A stretch of DNA of 64,000 bases from Streptacidiphilus carbonis. Lineage in GTDB: Bacteria; Actinomycetota; Actinomycetes; Streptomycetales; Streptomycetaceae. The DNA lies in assembly GCF_000787775.1 (NCBI RefSeq), contig NZ_BBPM01000028.1:30880-94879 (forward strand), read 5' to 3'. The position numbers were made by a program, and so were the translations under genes. Shown here one piece after another: positions 24,479 through 33,392 of this stretch. The first letter of the stretch is position 1; each line of letters opens with the position of its first letter. Under the pieces are notes generated by a model. The model was not told where the DNA came from. It made no database searches and was given only the letters and a program-made list of their open reading frames with translations.

Positions 24479-26490
24479 CAGGGGGACTCCACGAGCTGGG
24501 GTTCGCGGCGGGGGCGGGCCGCCACCGTGGGGGCCGCGGCGGCTGCCGCCTCGCGGCGGATGAAGCCGAGGTAGCTGCCGCCGCTGCCGAGGATGAGGAA
24601 GAACATGCCGCTGAACATGGCGAAGCTGAGCGAGTCGAAGGTGGCCGAGACGATCAGGGTCACCACCGCCGAGGCGAAGAACGCCTGGCCCAGCTCCCGG
24701 TCCGAGTCGGTCCGGGCCAGCCTGCGGATCGAGCCGCCCTGGTGGATCCCGGTGATGAAGAGGGTCAGCAGGGCCACCAGGCCCATCGCGCCCATGTCGG
24801 CGGCGGTCAGCATGTACTGGTTGTCGGTGAAGAAGTAGAGGTCGGGCGTGAAGGTGTCGAACCCCCGGCCGAAGAACGGGCGTTCGGCGATATAGGGAAG
24901 GATCTCGGCGTATTTCACCGTCCGTGCCTGGGTGCTGCTGTCGGAGTTCGACAGGAAGGTGGAGAACAGGTTGATGATGGTGCCGATCAGCCCGGGGATG
25001 ATCACCTTGAACGCCGCCAGGCCGCCCAGCAGCAGGCCCAGCGCGGACCAGCGCCGGACCGGCTTCCAGCGCGGGATCATCACCACGGCGACCAGGGCGA
25101 TCCCGATGATCGAAGTGCGGGACACCGTCAGCGGCAGCGCGCCCGCGATGATCACCACCGGCGCCCAGCGGCGCAGCACGTGCACGTGGGACCGTGCCGG
25201 GTCGAAGGCCTGCTGGATCGCGAACGGCAGCAGGATGGCCAGCATCCCGCCGAACTCCAGCGGCTGGGCCGTGGTCGAACGCGGCCGGGTGAACGAGCCG
25301 CGGCCCATGGCCTGGATCCCGGCGACGCTGGCGTGCAGCCCGGGGATGTGGATGGAGTCGGCGATATTGGTCGCGGTGAAGAAGTCGTAGTAGCCGATCG
25401 CGGCCACCACCGTCCCCATCACCACCAGACGGCGCATCAGCACGTCCAGCCGGGCCCGGGTCTGGATCCCGGCCGAGGTCAGCACCACCAGCGACACCCA
25501 CACCAGCAGCCCGATCAGCCCTCGGTCCGCGCTCAGCACCTCCTCGTGGGAGCTGCTGCGGGTCGCGTCGGCCAGGTAGGACAGCAGCACGGCGGTGGCC
25601 AGCACGCACATCGCCACCCGTGGCAGCCGGGTCCCCGGTGCCGGGGTCATGCGGTCGCAGAACCAGCAGGCGACGTACCAGAGCAGGCCGAGCAGGGCGA
25701 AGACATTGGCCGGGGTGCCGATCCCGCCCAACGACGGGATGGCCAGGTCCGAGGGGATGAACAGGGCCAGCGCCAGATATCCGGTGAGGATCGAGGTGGC
25801 GTCCTGCGGTCGGCCGAAGAAGCCCTGCGCCGCGCCCTTCAGCGGCCACGGGTTGATCCGCGCACCGAAGAACGGCCTGCGGCGGCGGGCCAGCATGGCG
25901 CTCTCGAACACCAGCGACAGCAGCAGCGCGGAGCAGGTTCCGGCGATGACCACGCCGGCCACGTCCTGGTAGCGGCTCTTCAGCTGGGGCACCGGGATCT
26001 GCGGCTGCACGATGGTGGCGCTCTTCACCACGTCGACCGGGGCGACCCCGCTCCCCGTCTGCATCGCCTCCAGCTGGTCCCCGGCGAAGTCGGAGAGGGT
26101 GCTGGTCTCGTCCAGCACCTTGCTCTGATTGTTGCCGGTGACCGCCAGGGTGATCAGCGGCCCGGTCGCGTTCTCGGCGAAGCCGACGGTGTACCGGTCG
26201 GTCACCCCGCGGCCCTGCAGTGTGGCGGCTGAGTCGCTCGACAGCAGCGTCCTGATCAGCACGTCGGCGGTGACCACCAGGGTGCCGCCGGCATTGGAGA
26301 TGGAGTTGCCGAAGGTCGGCGGGAGCTTGGCCACGGCTGAGGAGTCGAGCAGCGACACCGAACTCGTCGACTGGTAGGACACCGGGACGGTCCGGTACAC
26401 GTACCCGCCCGCCAGCAGGCTGAGCAGGGTGATCGGCAGCATGATGTACCAGCGCCGGCGCAGCACGGCGAAGAGCTCATTGATGCTCAT
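24478..26490 (-). CDS. Wzz-Wzy fusion: chain-length domain joined to O-antigen polymerase/ligase
   Basis: A 670-residue membrane protein. Residues 1-205 are Wzz-like: the start SINELFAVLRRRWYIMLPI enters helix 1, an extracellular part follows, and helix 2 lies at about 178-200. Residues about 225-640 hold roughly ten more helices of the O-antigen ligase/polymerase (Wzy_C) superfamily, including the motif ERPFFGRGFDTF. The junction is continuous in one frame, with no stop or low-complexity linker. Normally Wzz and Wzy are separate proteins. A fusion would tie length control physically to polymerisation. It is followed, with overlapping stop and start, by a family 2 glycosyltransferase. Confidence 0.88.
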   Translation of the reverse strand: MSINELFAVLRRRWYIMLPITLLSLLAGGYVYRTVPVSYQSTSSVSLLDSSAVAKLPPTFGNSISNAGGTLVVTADVLIRTLLSSDSAATLQGRGVTDRYTVGFAENATGPLITLAVTGNNQSKVLDETSTLSDFAGDQLEAMQTGSGVAPVDVVKSATIVQPQIPVPQLKSRYQDVAGVVIAGTCSALLLSLVFESAMLARRRRPFFGARINPWPLKGAAQGFFGRPQDATSILTGYLALALFIPSDLAIPSLGGIGTPANVFALLGLLWYVACWFCDRMTPAPGTRLPRVAMCVLATAVLLSYLADATRSSSHEEVLSADRGLIGLLVWVSLVVLTSAGIQTRARLDVLMRRLVVMGTVVAAIGYYDFFTATNIADSIHIPGLHASVAGIQAMGRGSFTRPRSTTAQPLEFGGMLAILLPFAIQQAFDPARSHVHVLRRWAPVVIIAGALPLTVSRTSIIGIALVAVVMIPRWKPVRRWSALGLLLGGLAAFKVIIPGLIGTIINLFSTFLSNSDSSTQARTVKYAEILPYIAERPFFGRGFDTFTPDLYFFTDNQYMLTAADMGAMGLVALLTLFITGIHQGGSIRRLARTDSDRELGQAFFASAVVTLIVSATFDSLSFAMFSGMFFLILGSGGSYLGFIRREAAAAAAPTVAARPRREPQLVESP

Positions 26491-26580
26491 GTCGACTCAG
26501 ACCCCCCTGGTCCTCAGCAGCATACTGGGCGATGCCTCCTGTCGTCGGTGGCACGGACCCCGAGCGGCGGCGGCCGGTCG

Positions 26581-26609
26581 GCGCCGTCGAGCGCCGGCGC
26601 CGTCGAGCG
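26581..26609. repeat. Short tandem repeat in the divergent promoter region
   Basis: Two copies of GCGCCGTCGAGCG (26581-26593 and 26597-26609) with a 16-base period. They lie in the 223-base gap between the divergent Wzz-Wzy fusion gene and the small Wzz gene. The gap also holds AT-richer stretches (GGATAGTTGGAGTAT) that could carry promoters. Confidence 0.4.
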
Positions 26610-26713
26610 TGGGGGTACGGGGGGTCGCTCCCCGGATAGTTGGAGTATCGGGGACAGGGCCGGTGGTGGGCTGACAGCATGAAGGCGAGGGTGCTGACGG
26701 AAGGAACCCCCCT

Positions 26714-27355
26714 GTGTCCCCTGGAGAGCTGGTCCGCGCACTGCGCCGGCGCTGGTACGTGCTGCTGCTCGCGGCGCTGCTCACCGCGGCCGGGGCCTAC
26801 CATGTGCTGCGCCCCACCCAGCTCTACCTGAGCCAGGCGGTGGTCGTGGCGGAGCCGCCGGCGACCGGGAACCAGCCCAACCAGTACACCAATCTGAACC
26901 CGACCGTCGCCACCCTCTCCTACGGGGTGATCCAGCAGTTGGAGGCGCCCGCTGGGGTGGCCGAGCTGCGTGCGGCCGGGGTGCACGGCAGCTACCAGCT
27001 GATCCCGCGCAACAGCGGCACCACCGCCACGCCGAGCTATCAGATCCCCACCCTGCAGGTGCAGTCGGAGCAGCCGGACCCGGTCGACGCCGACCAGGTG
27101 GTCAAGACGATCATCGGCGTCTACAACAAGCACCTGACGGCCCTGCAGACCCAGCAGGACGTCCCCAAGGCCTCGCGGATCGTCGGGGACCTGCTGGTGT
27201 CGCCCAGCGCCGCGCCGGTGTACGGCACCAAGAGCCGGGGGCTGGTGGGTACCGCGGTGCTGGGCGCGTTCCTCGGGGTGCTGGGCGCGCTCTGGCTGGA
27301 CCGCTGGCTGCTGGGCCGTCGGGCCCGCCGAGGAAGGACCGTCCTGGCAACCTGA
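26714..27355 (+). CDS. Small Wzz-like chain-length protein
   Basis: A 213-residue membrane protein that starts at a GTG at 26714 after GGAAGGAA. It opens PGELVRALRRRWYVLLLAALL, entering helix 1. The external region contains ADQVVKTIIGVYNKHL. A second helix lies near residues 178-196 (GLVGTAVLGAFLGVLGALW), and a short basic tail ends the chain. The architecture is that of a minimal polysaccharide co-polymerase without kinase. It is divergent from the Wzz-Wzy fusion and convergent with the next glycosyltransferase. Confidence 0.82.
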   Translation: MSPGELVRALRRRWYVLLLAALLTAAGAYHVLRPTQLYLSQAVVVAEPPATGNQPNQYTNLNPTVATLSYGVIQQLEAPAGVAELRAAGVHGSYQLIPRNSGTTATPSYQIPTLQVQSEQPDPVDADQVVKTIIGVYNKHLTALQTQQDVPKASRIVGDLLVSPSAAPVYGTKSRGLVGTAVLGAFLGVLGALWLDRWLLGRRARRGRTVLAT

Positions 27356-27435
27356 CCGGCGGGGGGACCGGGACAGGCGATCCGTCAGTGTCCGGTAAGG
27401 CGTCCAGAATTGACGAAGCATCAGCAGGCGGCCCA

Positions 27436-28497
27436 TCAGATCCCGCGCCGCTTCCAGGACTCCCACCAGAGCCACTCCCGGCCCCGTTCGGCCACCGCCG
27501 ACAGCACCAGCGGCTGCAGGTAGGGCATGGTCCGGGCGCCGATCCGCTGCCGCAGCCGCAGTGCGCGGTACTCGGCGAGCGCCTCGTAGCCGGGCAGGCA
27601 CTCGGCGGCGAACTCCACCAGCTCGTCCACCGGGACCACGTCGGTGCGGCCCCGGTCGTAGGCGCGGTAGGCGCGCCGCAGCGCGAAACGGGCCAGCCGG
27701 GTGTGCACCCGGGCCGAGAGCCGGTCCGCATCCGGCAGCCGGTCACCGCACTTGGCCAGCACCGAGCGGTAGGCGATCCGGCGCTGCCGCAGGTCGTCCA
27801 GCTGGCCGCCGAAGTCGGTGGTGGACATGTTGTTGCCGTGGACCCGGTAGTAGGCCTGGTCGGCGCCGCGGACGTAGCCGACGTCGGCGTGCGAGGCGAG
27901 CCGCATCCACATCTCGATGTCCCCGGCGTGCGGCAGCGCCGGGTCGTAGCCGCCGACCGTGCGCTGCAGGCTGGTCCTGACCACGACCTCGGGAGAGGTG
28001 ATGCAGCCGGTGGCCTCCCGGAAGCGGCGGTCCAGCCACCACCTGCCCGGGTAGACCACCGAGTCCGTGCCGCTGCTCCAGCCCTTCGGGTCGCGGGCCC
28101 TGGGCAGCGGGCCGCCGTGCTGGAAGCGCAGCGGCCGGCCGTAGGCGAAGCCGGCCTCGGGGTGGGCGTCCAGCAGGGCGGCGGCGCGTACCAGTGCGCC
28201 GGGGACCAATCGGTCGTCCGCCGAGAGCAGCGCGACGTAGTCGGTGTCGGCCCACTCCAGCAGGCCCTCGTTGTAGGTGGCGATATGGCCCTTGTTGGTC
28301 TCGTGGACCCGGACCTCGATCCGGGGGTCGACGGCCGCCAGCTTGCGGGCCACCTCCCCCGAGTCGTCGGGTGACGCGTCGTCGATGATGAGCACCCTGA
28401 CGTCCAGCCCCGGCTGCTCGTCGAGGACGCTCCGGACGCAGTCGGCGAGGAAGTGGCCGTACTTGTAGCAGGGGATCACGACGCCGAGGGTGCTCAT
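27436..28497 (-). CDS. Family 2 glycosyltransferase
   Basis: A 353-residue GT2 enzyme. It begins TLGVVIPCYKYGHFLADC, with IIDDASPDDS, NKGHIATYNEGL and the metal-binding ALLSADDRLV. Later it has GDIEMWMRLA and a helical C-terminal region of about 120 residues. I chose the ATG at 28495-28497, since the longer frame needs a TTG start abutting the ribosome site. A strong hairpin (28516-28547) lies just upstream, so the gene probably has its own promoter or depends on readthrough. Confidence 0.88.
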   Translation of the reverse strand: MSTLGVVIPCYKYGHFLADCVRSVLDEQPGLDVRVLIIDDASPDDSGEVARKLAAVDPRIEVRVHETNKGHIATYNEGLLEWADTDYVALLSADDRLVPGALVRAAALLDAHPEAGFAYGRPLRFQHGGPLPRARDPKGWSSGTDSVVYPGRWWLDRRFREATGCITSPEVVVRTSLQRTVGGYDPALPHAGDIEMWMRLASHADVGYVRGADQAYYRVHGNNMSTTDFGGQLDDLRQRRIAYRSVLAKCGDRLPDADRLSARVHTRLARFALRRAYRAYDRGRTDVVPVDELVEFAAECLPGYEALAEYRALRLRQRIGARTMPYLQPLVLSAVAERGREWLWWESWKRRGI

Positions 28498-28515
28498 GGT
28501 GGTGGTGGCCAATCT

Positions 28516-28547
28516 CCGGGCGGCTCCCCGGTGGGGGAGCCGCCCGG
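28516..28547 (-). terminator. Strong hairpin between DUF4082 gene and glycosyltransferase
   Basis: A perfect 14-bp stem CCGGGCGGCTCCCC / GGGGAGCCGCCCGG with a 4-base loop, 35 bases after the stop codon of the DUF4082 gene and just before the next start. It has no T-run. It probably terminates or attenuates the large transcript. Confidence 0.7.
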
Positions 28548-28581
28548 CGGGTGCGGTCGGTACCTGACGGTTGCTGCGGTG

Positions 28582-31500
28582 CTACAAGCGGGTCGGCGCG
28601 GGGCCGCCGCGGCGCTGGGCCCGGTCGTGGTCCAGCGTGGTGACCGCCGGGACGGAGTCGCCGGGCGTCGGCCGGTGCCTGGCGCCCTTGCCGTCGGTGG
28701 ACACCCGGTTGGTGAGCGGGTCGTAGGCCTGCTGCGGCACGGTGCCGCTGGTGGTCTCCGAGGCGGTGGTGCCCTCGGTCCTGGCGTTGGCCTGTACCGC
28801 GGAGCTCTGGGCCGACGCGGCCAGCGGCGCCGTGGTGGTGAAGACCGGACCGACCCAGTAGTTCGCCGACCCGGCCGAACCGGTCGGGAAGGCCGACGCG
28901 GCACCGTAGTTGTACAGGCCGTTGGAGCTGCCCGCGGTGTCGGCGAGCGCGGTCAGCGGGTACGCCTGGTGCGCCCCGGAGAAGTAGCCTCCGTCGACCG
29001 AGTAGTTCCCGTTCGGCGCGTGGTACGAGACCACGTACGGCGTATTGGCGCTGATCGCCACCGCGTTGGCGAAGCTGAGCGTCTGCCAGCCGGACGCCGT
29101 CTCGCTGGAGAAGGTGCCGGTGGCCAGCAGCGTCCCGGTGTTGCTCCACAGCGAGCCGGTGTGGGTGCCGGTGTTCCCGGTGCCCTTGTAGAAGGTCACC
29201 CCGGTGACGTAGCCGGCGACCGCCGACTCGAACCTGGTGCCCAGCTCCAGCGAGTTGCCGTCGTTGGTCTCGTCCAGGGTGGCCGGGGTGGTGGTGCCGG
29301 ACCACAGCCCGCACGGGCAGCTGACCGCCGGCGGCGTGGCGCTGGTGGTGAAGGACCAGGTGGTCGGCGCCGTCATGGAGTTGCCCCACAGGTCGTCGAC
29401 CTTGACCGAGGCGGTGTAGGTGGTGTTCAGCGCCAGCTGGCTGGTGGGCGTGAACACCGCCTCGTTGCTGCCGCCGCTGACGGTGGCCGTCCCCGGCACG
29501 GTGTTGCCGGCGGCGTCCTTGACGGTGAAGGCGAGGGTGCTGCTGTCGATGCCCTCGTTGAAGGTCGCCGACACCGAGCTGGTGATGGGCGCCGCGGTGG
29601 CCCCAGAGGTGGGCGACTCGGCGGTGACCGAGGGCGGCGTGGTGCTCGCCGTGGAGGTGTCCAGCACCGCGTCCACCCAGTAGTTGCTGCCGGACGACTG
29701 CGAGGACGGGAAGACCCCGCCGGGGCCGTAGTGGTAGACCCCGTTGCCGCCGTCGGTGCCGCTCTGCAGGGCCGTCAGCGGTGCCAGTCCCGCACTGCTG
29801 CTGCTGAAGTAGCCGCCGTCGTAGGAGTAGCCGCCCTTGGGGGCGTAGTACGAGGCGACATAGGTGGTGTTGGTCTTGATCGGCACCGGGGAGGAGAAGG
29901 TCAGCTGCTGCCAGCCGGAGGCCGTCTCGTTGGTGAAGGTTCCGGTGGCCAGCAGCTGGCCGCTGCTGCTCCACAGGTTGCCGGTGTGGGTGCCGGTGTT
30001 GACCGCGGACTTGTAGAAGCGGATGCCGGTGATCGAACCGGGCACCGAGCTACGGATCTTGACGCCCAGTTCGATGGCGCCGCCGTCACCGCCGTTGACC
30101 TGGCCGGGCACCGCGGTGGCCGGGAAGACCGAGCAGGGGCACTGCTGCGGTCCCACGGTCAGCGGGACGGTGGTGACCGTGCCGGTGTTGACGCTGTCGT
30201 CCACGGCCCTGACCTTGACCGAGGCGGCGCCGACCGTGGTCGGCGTCCAGGAGTAGCTCCAGGAGGTCAGCCCGGTGGCCGGGTTCCAGGTGGCGCCGCC
30301 GTCGGTGGAGACCTCCACCCGGGCGACCACACCGCCGCCGGTGTCGGTGGCGGTGCCGGCGACGGTCATCTGCTTCAGCGCCGGGACGGTGCTGTTGGCG
30401 ACCGGGTTGGTCACGGTGACCGTGGGCCCGGTGGTGTCGGCGGAGGCGGTGGCCGCGACCAGGCCGGACTGCAGTGTCTGCGGCTGCAGGCCCATGTCGG
30501 CGAAGACGTTGACGGTGGCCTGCTGCATCCGCTTGTCGGCGGTGACCACGGTGGCGGACGGGTCGGCGGTCGGGACGTTGGTCAGACCCCAGGACCACTG
30601 CACCGTGCCGGTGCCGAAGACCAGCGCGTTGGAGGTGGGGTCGCGGAACTCGACCAGGTTGTGCGTCGCGGTCCCGGTCCCGTAGGTGTTGCCGTAGTCC
30701 AGCCTCAGGTACTGCCCGCTGGTGATGTCCACCGTGGTGGACGACAGGTCGATCTCACCACTGGGCCTGGTGCTGTTCTGCAGGTCGCTGTCCCACTCGT
30801 AGCCCAGCGTCCCGGTCGGGAAGGTCGCGGTCTGACCCGCCGTCAGCGAGGAGACCGAGGTGTTCCGCCAGAGCCTGAGCTTGGCATAGGTGCCGGGCAC
30901 GGTGATGGCGTCGCTGCGGTAGCCGTTCACGGTGAACAGCGAACCGGTCAGGATGTTCTGCGGGTTGTACGGGGCGCCCTTGGCGGCGGCTCCCGGGTCC
31001 AGGAAGGCGCCGGTCCAGGTGGAGCTGGGGTCGGCGATGCCGTCCGGGGTCGGGAACTCCAGCTTGGTCTCCTTGTAGCAGATCAGGGTGCGGTTGGCGG
31101 TGTTGGTGCCGTCGGTACTCGCGCCGAACCTGGTCTCCCAGGAGACTTCGTTGCCGCTGAAGAAGGTCTCGTTCACGCCGGCCTTCCGGGCGGCGAGCGC
31201 GTTGTCGAACTGGTTCTGGGTCCAGTACTCGTCATGCCCCGAGGACATGAACATCTTGTGGTTGGGCAGCAGCGTCGCCCCGTGGGCCGACATGTCGACG
31301 CCGGACATGTAGCTGACGTCGTAGCCGTTCTGCTCCAGCCAGGAGATCATCTCGAACTCGGAGCCGTAGACGCCGTTGTCGCCGCCGATGTCCAGCGGGC
31401 GGTTGTAGCTGACCTGGTAGGCGCGGCCGTCGGGGGCCGGCCCCGCGCCCTGGTAGAGGTTCTGGCCGCCCCACTGGTTGTAGGCCTGCCAGGTCTCGTC

Positions 31501-32142
31501 GTCGGTCTGCACCACGACGGCGGAGTGGCTGCCGTCGTTGCGCACCACGAACGGGTAGGGCATCAGGCCGTTGCCGTCGGTCTGGTCGAAGTTGGCGATG
31601 TAGAGGCCCGACACGGCGTCACTGGGCACCTGCCAGGTCGCGGTGACCGGCCAGTTGCCGCAGTCCACCAGCCCGGTGCCGGCGTTGCTGTTGCAGGTCA
31701 GAGCCTTGCCGTCGGGGGTACCGTCGGTCACCTTGGTGTCGATCGGGCTGCCGGCCTTGCCGTCGGTGGTGAAGTTGGCCGGGTAGGTCGCCGAGGCCTG
31801 GGCCGCGGTCGACACCTCCCTGGCCCCGTCGCCCCCGTAGTAGCCCAGGCGGTAGATCTCGACGTGGTACGAAGCGGGCGACTGGATCTTGAAGTTGACG
31901 GTGTCGCCGGCCTGGTAGCTCTCCGCGCTGGTGAACCCCTCGACATTGCCGTAGGCGTTGGGGGAGAACCAGTCCGCCATCGGGGTGCCTGCTTTGGAGT
32001 TCTCGCAGACGATGGGGTTCATCCCGGTGCCGCAGGGGTCGGTGGCAGCGTTGGCGACCCCCGCCTGGGGCAGTACCGCCATCATCAGAGCGCCGATCAG
32101 GGCGAGCAGTGCGCCCTGGAGATATCTTCTGGATCTATGCAT
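28582..32142 (-). CDS. Giant secreted protein: DMFase-like domain, Ig-like domains and two DUF4082 modules
   Basis: A 1186-residue exoprotein. Residues 1-33 are a signal peptide ending GVANAA. Residues about 50-540 resemble the large N,N-dimethylformamidase-beta-like domain (SYHVEIYRLGYYGGDG, MSSGHDEYWT, FFSGNEVSWETR). An Ig-like module follows at about 568-660. A first DUF4082 (CPCSVFPA start, DGGAIELGVKIRS, GIRFYKS) lies at about 664-815. A SbsA-type Ig domain (TSGATAAPITSSVSATFNEG) lies at about 830-935, and a second DUF4082 at about 939-1095. Each DUF4082 begins with a C-P-C motif. Proteins of this build are often found in actinobacterial exopolysaccharide clusters. The catalytic role is unproven. 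Confidence 0.85.
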   Translation of the reverse strand: MHRSRRYLQGALLALIGALMMAVLPQAGVANAATDPCGTGMNPIVCENSKAGTPMADWFSPNAYGNVEGFTSAESYQAGDTVNFKIQSPASYHVEIYRLGYYGGDGAREVSTAAQASATYPANFTTDGKAGSPIDTKVTDGTPDGKALTCNSNAGTGLVDCGNWPVTATWQVPSDAVSGLYIANFDQTDGNGLMPYPFVVRNDGSHSAVVVQTDDETWQAYNQWGGQNLYQGAGPAPDGRAYQVSYNRPLDIGGDNGVYGSEFEMISWLEQNGYDVSYMSGVDMSAHGATLLPNHKMFMSSGHDEYWTQNQFDNALAARKAGVNETFFSGNEVSWETRFGASTDGTNTANRTLICYKETKLEFPTPDGIADPSSTWTGAFLDPGAAAKGAPYNPQNILTGSLFTVNGYRSDAITVPGTYAKLRLWRNTSVSSLTAGQTATFPTGTLGYEWDSDLQNSTRPSGEIDLSSTTVDITSGQYLRLDYGNTYGTGTATHNLVEFRDPTSNALVFGTGTVQWSWGLTNVPTADPSATVVTADKRMQQATVNVFADMGLQPQTLQSGLVAATASADTTGPTVTVTNPVANSTVPALKQMTVAGTATDTGGGVVARVEVSTDGGATWNPATGLTSWSYSWTPTTVGAASVKVRAVDDSVNTGTVTTVPLTVGPQQCPCSVFPATAVPGQVNGGDGGAIELGVKIRSSVPGSITGIRFYKSAVNTGTHTGNLWSSSGQLLATGTFTNETASGWQQLTFSSPVPIKTNTTYVASYYAPKGGYSYDGGYFSSSSAGLAPLTALQSGTDGGNGVYHYGPGGVFPSSQSSGSNYWVDAVLDTSTASTTPPSVTAESPTSGATAAPITSSVSATFNEGIDSSTLAFTVKDAAGNTVPGTATVSGGSNEAVFTPTSQLALNTTYTASVKVDDLWGNSMTAPTTWSFTTSATPPAVSCPCGLWSGTTTPATLDETNDGNSLELGTRFESAVAGYVTGVTFYKGTGNTGTHTGSLWSNTGTLLATGTFSSETASGWQTLSFANAVAISANTPYVVSYHAPNGNYSVDGGYFSGAHQAYPLTALADTAGSSNGLYNYGAASAFPTGSAGSANYWVGPVFTTTAPLAASAQSSAVQANARTEGTTASETTSGTVPQQAYDPLTNRVSTDGKGARHRPTPGDSVPAVTTLDHDRAQRRGGPAPTRL

Positions 32143-32243
32143 GGGCTGTGCCTCTTCGAAGGTGAGGGTGGTGCGTGCCGGACGTGCGGGTGCCGGTTCG
32201 GATGCCGGTGCGGGGGTGACGGGGGTGCGGCGCGGGACGCGGT

Positions 32244-33365
32244 TCAGCCGAGGGCGTCGGTGAGCGCGGCCACGACCTGCTGCTGCTGGTCGGCGGTGAT
32301 CTGCGGGTAGAGCGGGAGCGAGAGCATCCGGTCGGCGGCCTGCTCGGCGTGCGGGAAGTCGCCCCGGACCTTGCCGAGACCGGCGAACGCCTCGGTGAGG
32401 TGCACCGGTGCGGGGTAGTGCACGCCCGCGCCGACGCCCCCGGCATTGAGCTTGCCGACGACGGCGTCGCGCTGGGCGGACGTGCCGTCGATGCGGACGA
32501 CATAGAGGTGCCAGACATGGACGTTGCCCTCGGCGGTCACCGGCAGCACCAGCCGTCCGGCGGCCGCGAGGCCGGCGAGCAGGTCGTGGTAGCGGGCGGC
32601 GGCCGCCCGCCGGGCCGCGTTGCCCTCGGCGAGCCGGGTCAGCTTGGCCCGCAGCACCACGGCCTGCAGGCCGTCCAACCGGCTGTTGAACCCGGCCACG
32701 TCATGGCGGTACTTGACGGTCCCGCCGTGGTTGGCCAGTGCCCGGACCAGGGCGGCCCGCTCCGGGTCGTCGGTCACCACGGCCCCGGCGTCGCCGTAGG
32801 CGCCGAGGTTCTTGCCGGGGTAGAAGCTGGTCGCCGCGATCCCGCCACGGCCGGCCTGGCGCCCGTCCCGGCTGGCGCCCTGGCTCTGTGCCGCGTCCTC
32901 CAACAGGGCGACCCGGTCCGGGAGCTGCGCGGTGAGGGCGGCGGTGTCGGCGCACTGCCCGTACAGGTGCACGGGCACCACGGCGCGGGTGCGCGGGGTG
33001 ACCGTGTCCAGGGCGGCCTGCGGGTCGAGCAGCAGGGTGTCCGGGAGGCAGTCGGCGAGGACCGGGACGGCGCCGATCCTGGCCACGGCGCCGGCGGTGG
33101 CGATGAAGGTGTTGGCGGGCAGCACCACCTCGTCGCCGATCCCGACGCCGACCGCGCGCAGGGCCAGCTCCAGCGCGTCGGTGCCGTTGGCGACCCCGAC
33201 GCAGTGGTCGACGCCGGCGAAGGCCGCGTACTCGCGCTCGAACGCGGCGACCTCCTCGCCGCCGACGAACGCGGTGCCGGCCAGGATCCGGTCGAAGCCG
33301 GCCCTGACCTCGTCGGCGACCTCGGCATGGGCCGCCTTCAGGTCGACGAGTGGAATGTGGTTCAT
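32244..33365 (-). CDS. DegT/DnrJ/EryC1-family sugar aminotransferase
   Basis: A 373-residue PLP enzyme. It opens IPLVDLKAAHAEVADEV, then shows GVANGTDALELALRA, VVLPANTFIATAGAV, LEDAAQSQGA, and the PLP-binding lysine in SFYPGKNLGAYGDAG. It transfers an amino group to a 3- or 4-keto nucleotide sugar. The opening and the PGKNLGA loop are most like the WlbC/WbpE group (3-amino sugars), but VioA/FdtB-like activity cannot be excluded. It sits 30 bases after the coding end of the NeuD-like gene on the same strand. Confidence 0.9.
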   Translation of the reverse strand: MNHIPLVDLKAAHAEVADEVRAGFDRILAGTAFVGGEEVAAFEREYAAFAGVDHCVGVANGTDALELALRAVGVGIGDEVVLPANTFIATAGAVARIGAVPVLADCLPDTLLLDPQAALDTVTPRTRAVVPVHLYGQCADTAALTAQLPDRVALLEDAAQSQGASRDGRQAGRGGIAATSFYPGKNLGAYGDAGAVVTDDPERAALVRALANHGGTVKYRHDVAGFNSRLDGLQAVVLRAKLTRLAEGNAARRAAAARYHDLLAGLAAAGRLVLPVTAEGNVHVWHLYVVRIDGTSAQRDAVVGKLNAGGVGAGVHYPAPVHLTEAFAGLGKVRGDFPHAEQAADRMLSLPLYPQITADQQQQVVAALTDALG

Positions 33366-33392
33366 GCGGTGGTTCCCCCCACGGCTATCGGT

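Noticed and set aside
28453..32310. 1285-residue forward frame opposite the DUF4082 gene
   Set aside because: Composition (GRGGVG-type) and lack of any motif mark it as the antisense of a GC-rich gene. The reverse frame has a signal peptide and repeated DUF4082 modules.
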